Source of the DNA: CALZJC01 sp041574955
GTDB lineage: Bacteria > Acidobacteriota > Thermoanaerobaculia > Multivoradales > JAHEKO01
Length of the DNA: 11,578 nucleotides
Assembly: GCA_041574955.1 (NCBI GenBank)
Contig: JBFGNS010000132.1
Location: forward strand, 1 to 11,578
Direction: 5' to 3'
Every line of letters starts with the position of its first letter. Positions within the stretch are counted from its first letter, which is position 1. Below, piece by piece: positions 6,810-11,578 of this stretch. The notes under the pieces were generated by a model. That model searched no databases. It saw only the letters and a program-made list of their open reading frames with translations, and was not told the DNA's origin. The translations under genes were made by a program, and so were the position numbers.

Positions 6810-8877
6810 CCCGGCGCTCGGCGAGCGACGCGTCGAGCGCCACCAGCGGCGGGCGGCGCACGGTCAGCGCCAGCCGGTAGTCGCCCGGCTCGTCCGGGCA
6901 GGCGAGGTCGAAAGCCAGCGCCAGCCGCTCGCCCGCCCGTACCGGCCCTGGCAGCGCCAGGCGCTGGCTCCCCGCCGACCCACTCCCCGCCAGCGGCAGC
7001 AGCTCGACGTCGATGAACACCGGCGCGACGCCGTCCGCCAGCCAGGCACCGCCGCCGGCGTTGCGCACCGCGAGCTCGACGCGCACCGTGCCGCCCGCCG
7101 GCAGCGGCTCCGTCACCGCCAGCGACTCGAGCTGCGGCGCCAGCGGCACGAGCGCCGGCTGGCCGTCGCCCAGGTAGCGCAGCTCGACCTCGCCGCCGGC
7201 CGCCGCCAGACGGAGCTGCCGCACCTGGTACCGGTCGCGCGCCCGCCACCAGGAGCGGTGCCACCGCCAGGCGGGCGCCAGCTCCAGCTCCACCACCTGC
7301 GGGCCGCCATCGAGGGCGACCGCTCCGCTCCGCCAGCCGCTGCGCCAGCGCAGCTCGGCCGGCGGCGACGCCGGCGTCGCCAGCAGCACCAGCCGGCTGC
7401 GCGGCAGGCGGAAGGCGAGCTCGAGATCGGCTCCCGGCAGGCCGTCCTCGAGGGTGAACCCGTCACCCCCGACGCGCGGCCAGGCGTCGACGAAGCGCAC
7501 GAAGTCGCGCGACCAGAAGCGCGGCCGGAAGCCGTCGACGACGCGCGCCGTGGTCTCGGTCGGCAGCCCGCGGAACAGTCCCGCCGCGGCGTGCGCCTGG
7601 CTGCCGGCGTCGCGGCCGCGCGTGGCCTCGATCGACAGCAGCGCCGAGCCGCCGGTCACCAGCCCCACCACCCAGGCGGCGGCCAGCCAGCGCGGTGCTG
7701 GTAGCCGCGGCAGCGCCACCAGCAGCGCCGCGTAGCCGGTGAGGAAGTACCGGTTGCCGATGAAGGTGGCGCCGCCGAAGTAGTTCTCGGGCAGCCAGAG
7801 CAGGTAGAAGGCGGCGATCGCCGCCGGCCCGGCGAGCAGCGCCAGGCCGGCGCGTGTCGGCCGCGCCACGGCCGTCGCCAGCAGCACCAGCGCCGCCGGG
7901 AAGTAGACCAGCAGGCCGGTGTGGCGCCCGACCCAGAAGTAGAGCGCGGAGTAGGCGCTGATGCTCAGCTCGCGGCGCGGCCGCCAGCCCGCCGACTGGG
8001 TGGCGGAGTGGGTCTCGAACCGCTCGGCGGCCGCCTCGCCGGCCGGCGAGCCCGTAACCGGATAGCCGGTGTCGCCGTTGAAGCTGGCGCGCGCCGCCTT
8101 GTACGGGTTGGCGCTGCCGGTCAGCCACAGCCCGGCGCCGCTCGCCGCCACCAGCCCCACCACCACGGCCAGGGCCACCACCACGGCGCGCCGGCGACGG
8201 CCGCCGGCGAGCGCCGCCAGCACCGCCGCCGCCGCCAGCGCGCCGCCGGGGTAGCGCATCGCCGCCACCAGACCGAGCAGCAGCCCACCCGCCGCCGCCG
8301 CCGCCAGCGGCCGCCGGCCGGCACCTTCCGGCGGCCCGACCGCCAGCACCAGCCCGGCCAGACAGAACGCCACCCGCAGGGCGTCGCTCATCTTCCAGCC
8401 GAGGTAGAAAGGCAACACCGAGCAGACGGCGAAGGTCGCGAGCGTCAGCGCCGCGTGACGCTTCGAGCCCAGCCGGAGAAGGAATCTCCACGCCAGCCAC
8501 AGCGCCGCCGCACCGGCCAGCAGGTTCAGGGCCACCATCCCGCGCGGCCCGAGCGCGGCGTACAGCGGCGCCGCCAACAGCGGAAAGACGGCCGGCTTGG
8601 AGTAGCTGACGGTGCCGTCGGCGGCGCGCTGCAGGATCACCGCCCGCGGCGCCACGCGCGCCCGGTCGCGCTCGTCGAAGACCAGGTCGCCGTCCTCGAC
8701 CAGGCTGGCGGTCATCGCCAGGTAGGTGCTCTCATCGCCCCACGGCGCGCGCTCCGACCGCGCCAGGCCGAGCGCCACCGCCACCACCAGGCCGGCCGCC
8801 GCCAGCAGCCAGATCCAGGCCGGCGGGTCGGATGTCACGGCCGGATCGCCGGAGCTCGAGCGGGAGATCGCGGACAA
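6751..8877 (-). CDS. GT-C family membrane glycosyltransferase with C-terminal beta-sandwich region
   Basis: The protein has 708 residues. After a short polar N-terminus, the first membrane segment (about 21-39) leads into A-P-W-G-D-E-S-T-Y; the D48-E49 pair sits where PMT/ArnT-like GT-C enzymes keep their catalytic acid in the first outer loop. About 11 hydrophobic segments run to about residue 410, with P-E-N-Y-F-G-G and G-N-R-Y-F-L-T-G near the end of the membrane part. Residues about 415-708 are soluble and beta-rich. They include a W-rich stretch (R-W-H-R-S-W-W) and a final module with L-P-A-G-G-T-V-R-V-E-L and P-D-E-P-G-D-Y-R-L-A-L-T-V. The TTG at 8877 is chosen because a TAGACT box ends 9 nt upstream; GTG at 8838 (V14) is the alternative and still keeps the first membrane segment. 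Lipid-linked sugar transfer at the outer face of the membrane is likely; the substrate is unknown. It is divergent from the GT4 pair and overlaps the other GT-C gene tail to tail by 59 nt. Confidence 0.8.
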   Translation of the reverse strand: MSAISRSSSGDPAVTSDPPAWIWLLAAAGLVVAVALGLARSERAPWGDESTYLAMTASLVEDGDLVFDERDRARVAPRAVILQRAADGTVSYSKPAVFPLLAAPLYAALGPRGMVALNLLAGAAALWLAWRFLLRLGSKRHAALTLATFAVCSVLPFYLGWKMSDALRVAFCLAGLVLAVGPPEGAGRRPLAAAAAGGLLLGLVAAMRYPGGALAAAAVLAALAGGRRRRAVVVALAVVVGLVAASGAGLWLTGSANPYKAARASFNGDTGYPVTGSPAGEAAAERFETHSATQSAGWRPRRELSISAYSALYFWVGRHTGLLVYFPAALVLLATAVARPTRAGLALLAGPAAIAAFYLLWLPENYFGGATFIGNRYFLTGYAALLVALPRLPAPRWLAAAWVVGLVTGGSALLSIEATRGRDAGSQAHAAAGLFRGLPTETTARVVDGFRPRFWSRDFVRFVDAWPRVGGDGFTLEDGLPGADLELAFRLPRSRLVLLATPASPPAELRWRSGWRSGAVALDGGPQVVELELAPAWRWHRSWWRARDRYQVRQLRLAAAGGEVELRYLGDGQPALVPLAPQLESLAVTEPLPAGGTVRVELAVRNAGGGAWLADGVAPVFIDVELLPLAGSGSAGSQRLALPGPVRAGERLALAFDLACPDEPGDYRLALTVRRPPLVALDASLAERRVTVVRRPPPAAPRAKPGRG

Positions 8878-8886
8878 GGCGTGGCC

Positions 8887-8892
8887 AGTCTA
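8887..8892 (-). promoter_or_regulatory. Candidate -10 box (TAGACT) for the minus-strand GT-C gene
   Basis: The minus strand reads TAGACT, 9 nt, then TTG at 8877. It is identical to the box at 91-96 and matches the spacing pattern of other starts, which supports TTG over the in-frame GTG 39 nt further in. No -35 consensus is clear. Confidence 0.4.
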
Positions 8893-8904
8893 GCCGACCG
8901 GCAG

Positions 8905-8936
8905 CGGCTCCCAGGCGCCCCGTCGCTTGGGAGCCG
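8905..8936. promoter_or_regulatory. 13-bp inverted repeat with 6-nt centre, candidate operator between divergent genes
   Basis: The left arm CGGCTCCCAGGCG (8905-8917) pairs with the right arm CGCTTGGGAGCCG (8924-8936). All pairs are Watson-Crick except one G-T. The outer 9 bp are perfect. The dyad sits between the minus-strand TAGACT box (8887-8892) and the plus-strand TAGCCT box (8950-8955), so it is upstream of both presumed transcripts. That favours a DNA site for a dimeric regulator over an RNA hairpin. No T-run is present, so it is not a terminator. Confidence 0.45.
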
Positions 8937-8949
8937 GCGCGGTTCGGGA

Positions 8950-8955
8950 TAGCCT
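8950..8955 (+). promoter_or_regulatory. Candidate -10 box (TAGCCT) for the GT4 gene pair
   Basis: TAGCCT ends 10 nt before the ATG at 8966, the same layout as the other TAGnnT boxes. There is no Shine-Dalgarno between it and the ATG, consistent with a very short or absent leader. Confidence 0.4.
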
Positions 8956-8965
8956 TGCAGCCGTC

Positions 8966-10210
8966 ATGACCGCCGACCGTTCGCTCAACGTCGCGGTCAT
9001 CGCCCACAGCTTTCCCCGCTTCCCCGGCGACACCCACGGACCGTTCGTCAAGCGGCTGTCGGAAGAGCTGGCCCGGCTCGGCCACCGCGTCCACATGCTG
9101 GTGCCGTGGGACGGCGAGCTGCGCCCCGATCCCGACTCGCCGCTCGAGGTGCACTCGTTCCGCTACGTCTGGCCACCGTCGTGGCACCTGCTCGGCTACT
9201 CGCGCACGCTCAAGGGCGACGTCGGCATGAAGCTCGCAGCCTGGCTGCTGTCGCCGCTGTACTTCGCCTGCGGCGAGGTCGCTCTGCGGCGGCTGGTGCG
9301 GCGGCACCGGATCGACCTCGTGCACGCCCACTGGCTGCTGCCCAACGGCTTCATCGCCCACCGGGTAGCGCGCGCCACCGGCCTGCCGTACGCCGTCACC
9401 CTGCACGGCTCGGACATCTTCATGGCCGAGCGCAACGCCGCCTTCCGCCGCATGGCCGCCGCTACGCTGGCCGGCGCCGCCCACGTCACCTCCTGCAGCG
9501 CCGACCTCAAGCAGCGCCTGCTGGCGATCGGGGGCGACCAGCACGCCGACAAGGTGCCGCTGGTGCCGAACGGCACCGACCTGGTGCCGGGCGCCGCCGC
9601 CGGCGCCGGTGGGCTGCGCCGACGGCTGGGCGTCGCGGCCGGCGATCCGCTGGTGGTGGCGGTCGGCCGGCTGGTCTACAAGAAGGGCTTTCGCTACCTG
9701 ATCGAGGCGGTGCGCGAGCTGGCCGAGAGCCACCCGCGAGCGCGGTTCGTGATCGGCGGCGGCGGCGATCTCGAGGACGAGCTGCGGCGCCAGGCGGCGG
9801 AGCTCGGCCTCGGCGAGCGGCTGCAGTTCACCGGCATGCTGACCCACGACCAGGTACTCGAGCTGGTGGCGGCCGCCGACCTGTTCGTGATGCCCTCGAT
9901 CCGCGACGCGGACGGCAACATCGACGGGCTGCCGATCGTGGTGCTCGAGGCGATGGCCGCGGGCGTGCCGGTGGTGGCGACCGACGTCGCCGGCATGCCG
10001 TTGGCGGTGGAGGACGGCGTCAGCGGCCTGCTGGTGCAGGAGCAGGACCCGCCCGCCCTGGCGGCGGCCCTCGGCCGGCTGCTCGACGACCCCGAGCGGC
10101 GCCGGCGGATGGGCGCCGCCGGCCGGCGACGGGTCGAGACCGACCTCAACTGGGCGGCGGTGGCGCGCATCCACGACGGCCTGTACCGGCGCGCCGCCGG
10201 CGCGTCGTGA
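8966..10210 (+). CDS. Glycosyltransferase family 4 (GT-B fold)
   Basis: The protein has 414 residues, the normal length for GT4. The N-terminal domain opens with L-N-V-A-V-I-A-H-S-F-P-R-F-P-G-D-T-H-G-P-F (7-27), then D-L-V-H-A-H-W-L-L-P-N-G and T-L-H-G-S-D-I. The C-terminal domain has the nucleotide-sugar site: V-G-R-L-V-Y-K-K-G-F (233-242, R235 and K240 likely phosphate contacts) and G-L-P-I-V-V-L-E-A-M-A-A-G-V-P-V-V-A-T-D. In the usual E-x7-E motif the first acid is Asp (D320) and the second is E328. No membrane segment or signal peptide is seen, so it should act in the cytoplasm, adding a sugar to a growing lipid-linked or exopolysaccharide chain. Sugar and linkage cannot be told. The ATG at 8966 is chosen over TTG at 8927 because the family motif starts seven residues in, a TAGCCT box precedes it, and the longer form would run through the dyad. 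It leads a two-gene operon. Confidence 0.9.
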   Translation: MTADRSLNVAVIAHSFPRFPGDTHGPFVKRLSEELARLGHRVHMLVPWDGELRPDPDSPLEVHSFRYVWPPSWHLLGYSRTLKGDVGMKLAAWLLSPLYFACGEVALRRLVRRHRIDLVHAHWLLPNGFIAHRVARATGLPYAVTLHGSDIFMAERNAAFRRMAAATLAGAAHVTSCSADLKQRLLAIGGDQHADKVPLVPNGTDLVPGAAAGAGGLRRRLGVAAGDPLVVAVGRLVYKKGFRYLIEAVRELAESHPRARFVIGGGGDLEDELRRQAAELGLGERLQFTGMLTHDQVLELVAAADLFVMPSIRDADGNIDGLPIVVLEAMAAGVPVVATDVAGMPLAVEDGVSGLLVQEQDPPALAAALGRLLDDPERRRRMGAAGRRRVETDLNWAAVARIHDGLYRRAAGAS

Positions 10211-10229
10211 CCGCCCCGGCCGCCGCCGC

Positions 10230-11399
10230 ATGCGCATCCTGATCGTCACCAACACCTACCCGCCGGCCGATATCTCGGGCGTCGGGACCCTGGTCCAGGA
10301 GCTGGCGCGGCGGCTCGACCAGGACGGCCACCAGGTCGAGGTGGTGGTGCGCGCCGCCGATCCCGCCGACCGGCTGGCGACCGCGCTGCCGGGCTCGAAG
10401 CTGCTGTTCCCGCTGCGCGCCGCAGCGCGCTTCGCGGCGACGGCCGGCCGGCGGCGGTTCGACGTCGTCCACCTGCACGAATCCGACGGCGTGCTGGTGG
10501 CGCTGGCGCTGCGTCTCGCCCGCCTGCTCGGCCGGCCCGCGGGGCGCCCCCGGCTGGTGGCCACGCTGCAGGTCTCCTACCGGCGCGAGCGGCTGTCGGT
10601 CCGCCCGCTGCGGGTGGACGGCCGCCTGCTGGCGCGCCCGACCGGTGCCGAGCGTGTGTTCGCCTGGCTGCGGGCTCCGCTGCTGGCGCTCGCCGGCCGC
10701 ATCACCGCGCGGCTGGCCGACGCGGTGGTGGCACCCAGCCGGGCCACCGCCGAAGAGCTGCGGCAAGACTACGGCTGCGCGGTGACGGCGGTCATCCCCA
10801 ACGGCATCCGGCCGGCGGCCCCCCAAGCGCACGCGCCGGACTCCCGTCCGGTGGTGCTCTACGCCGGTCGGCTGCGCACCCGCAAGGCGGTGGCGGTGCT
10901 GATCGAGGCGTTCGCTCGCCTCGAGCGGCCGCCCGCCGCCCGCCTGGTGATCGCCGGCGACGGCGAGCAGCGGCCGGCGCTCGAGGCCCAGGCGGCGGCG
11001 GCCGGGCTGGCGGAGGCGGTCGAGTTCGCCGGCGCGGTGCCGCACCACGCCATGGCGGCGCTGTACCGCCGGGCGGACGTCTTCTGCCTGCCGTCGCTCT
11101 ACGAGGGGTTCCCGCTGGCGATTCTCGAGGCGATGGCGGCCGGCCTGCCGGTCATCGCCAGCCGGGTGGCCGGCAACCCGGAGGCGGTCGAGCACGGCGC
11201 CAGCGGTCTGCTGGTCGAGCCCGAGGACGCCGCCGGCCTGGCGGCGGCGCTCGGCGAGCTGCTGGCCGACCCCGATCGCCGGCGCCAGATGGGCGAGGCA
11301 GCGCGGCTCCGGGTCGAGCGGGAGTTCTCGATCGAGCGGGTTAGCGCCGCCTACCGCAGGCTGTGGCTCGAGCTGGCCGACGGCGCGCGGCCCGGCTAG
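10230..11399 (+). CDS. Glycosyltransferase family 4 (GT-B fold)
   Basis: The protein has 389 residues with a complete GT4 layout. The N-terminus M-R-I-L-I-V-T-N-T-Y-P-P with G-V-G-T-L-V-Q-E-L-A (17-26) is the acceptor-side Rossmann start with its glycine loop. V-V-H-L-H-E-S-D-G follows. The C-terminal domain has L-Y-A-G-R-L-R-T-R-K (210-219; R214 and K219 likely bind the donor phosphate) and a full E-x7-E motif from E292 to E300 (E-G-F-P-L-A-I-L-E), then A-M-A-A-G-L-P-V-I-A-S. It should be a cytoplasmic, retaining sugar transferase, but donor and acceptor are unknown. The ATG lies 19 nt after the previous GT4 stop, with no promoter-like box or Shine-Dalgarno between them, so co-transcription is likely. 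The two GT4 proteins share only family-level motifs, so they probably add different sugars. The TAG stop overlaps the stop of the convergent gene in a CTAG palindrome. Confidence 0.92.
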   Translation: MRILIVTNTYPPADISGVGTLVQELARRLDQDGHQVEVVVRAADPADRLATALPGSKLLFPLRAAARFAATAGRRRFDVVHLHESDGVLVALALRLARLLGRPAGRPRLVATLQVSYRRERLSVRPLRVDGRLLARPTGAERVFAWLRAPLLALAGRITARLADAVVAPSRATAEELRQDYGCAVTAVIPNGIRPAAPQAHAPDSRPVVLYAGRLRTRKAVAVLIEAFARLERPPAARLVIAGDGEQRPALEAQAAAAGLAEAVEFAGAVPHHAMAALYRRADVFCLPSLYEGFPLAILEAMAAGLPVIASRVAGNPEAVEHGASGLLVEPEDAAGLAAALGELLADPDRRRQMGEAARLRVEREFSIERVSAAYRRLWLELADGARPG

Positions 11400-11578
11400 C
11401 CGCCGTCGTCGGCCAGCCGTCCCCTGACCTCGACCTCGGCCTCGCAGGTCGGGGCGCCGCGCTGGGAGAACCAGCTCACGAACTCGTAGATCAGGTCGAC
11501 CTCGAGACGGTAGCGGCCCGGATCCTCCGGCCGCGTGACGAGCTGCTGCACCTCGACCTCGCCGCCCGGCGCCAGCTC
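11396..11578 (-). CDS. Partial CDS, C-terminal 60 residues, beta-sandwich module; rest lies beyond the right edge
   Basis: The minus strand from 11578 is open for 60 codons and ends in TAG at 11398-11396. The peptide contains L-A-P-G-G-E-V-E-V, then R-P-E-D-P-G-R-Y-R-L-E-V-D-L-I-Y-E-F-V-S-W-F, then C-E-A-E-V-E-V. Alternating hydrophobic residues and the P-G-x-Y-R-L-x-V-D-L pattern suggest the last strands of an Ig-like beta-sandwich. From memory, modules of this kind occur at the ends of some bacterial glycosyltransferases and methyltransferases. It resembles the C-terminal module of the GT-C protein at 6751-8877 (P-D-E-P-G-D-Y-R-L-A-L-T-V). The main domain is outside the window, so the enzyme type is unknown. 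It is convergent with the second GT4 gene, sharing the CTAG at their stops. Confidence 0.7.
   Translation of the reverse strand, partial: ELAPGGEVEVQQLVTRPEDPGRYRLEVDLIYEFVSWFSQRGAPTCEAEVEVRGRLADDGG

Noticed and set aside
8905..8936. The 13-bp dyad as a rho-independent terminator
   Set aside because: No T-run on either side, and it lies upstream of two divergent starts rather than after a gene.
8927..8965. An earlier TTG start for the first GT4 gene
   Set aside because: It would add 13 residues without family similarity, start inside the dyad and run through the TAGCCT box; the GT4 core begins shortly after the ATG at 8966.
8732..10255. Long minus-strand open frame opposite the first GT4 gene
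   Set aside because: His/Gln/Arg-rich product without domains; the plus strand has full GT4 motifs.
10146..11195. Long minus-strand open frame opposite the second GT4 gene
   Set aside because: Same shadow character; no motif, and it covers conserved GT4 sites on the plus strand.

Overview
The window is very G+C-rich DNA (about three quarters G+C by eye), almost fully coding, with eight coding regions, two of them cut by the window edges. Lipoprotein and Sec-type export signals, periplasmic-type domains and membrane GT-C glycosyltransferases point to a diderm-like, high-GC bacterium. The near absence of Shine-Dalgarno sequences, and TAGnnT boxes 6-10 nt before four starts, suggest a lineage that uses leaderless or nearly leaderless mRNAs. 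A deep-branching group such as Acidobacteriota or a neighbouring phylum would fit, but the sequence here does not prove the taxonomy.

Layout. Position 1-56 (minus) is probably the first 18 codons of a divergent gene. Position 57-133 is a short divergent control region with a 17-nt palindrome between two opposed -10-like boxes. Position 134-2368 (plus) encodes a two-domain selenium enzyme: an NDH-2-like FAD oxidoreductase fused to selenide, water dikinase (SelD). Position 2380-4539 (plus) encodes a lipoprotein of the sulfatase / alkaline-phosphatase superfamily whose catalytic and metal-binding residues are largely replaced. It overlaps by 4 nt (GTGA) with 4536-6809 (plus), a GT-C membrane glycosyltransferase that carries an unusual exported N-terminal beta-domain. 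Its tail overlaps by 59 nt with a convergent minus-strand gene (6751-8877), a second GT-C glycosyltransferase with a soluble C-terminal beta region. A divergent control region (8878-8965) with a 13-bp dyad separates that gene from two plus-strand GT4 glycosyltransferases (8966-10210 and 10230-11399), separated by 19 nt. The last of these shares a palindromic CTAG stop with a convergent partial gene (11396-11578, minus), whose C-terminal beta-module resembles the one in the second GT-C enzyme.

How they may work together. Apart from the selenium gene, the window looks like part of a cell-surface glycan locus: cytoplasmic GT4 enzymes that could build a lipid-linked glycan, GT-C enzymes that transfer sugars from a lipid carrier on the outer face of the membrane, and a surface lipoprotein built on a catalytically degenerate sulfatase fold. 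Similar-looking beta-sandwich segments recur in the pseudo-sulfatase and in both GT-C proteins, so they may be common recognition modules. The sugars, acceptor and final product cannot be read from this sequence. No tRNA, rRNA, CRISPR array, insertion sequence or clear rho-independent terminator was seen, and no stretch over 300 nt lacks a gene.
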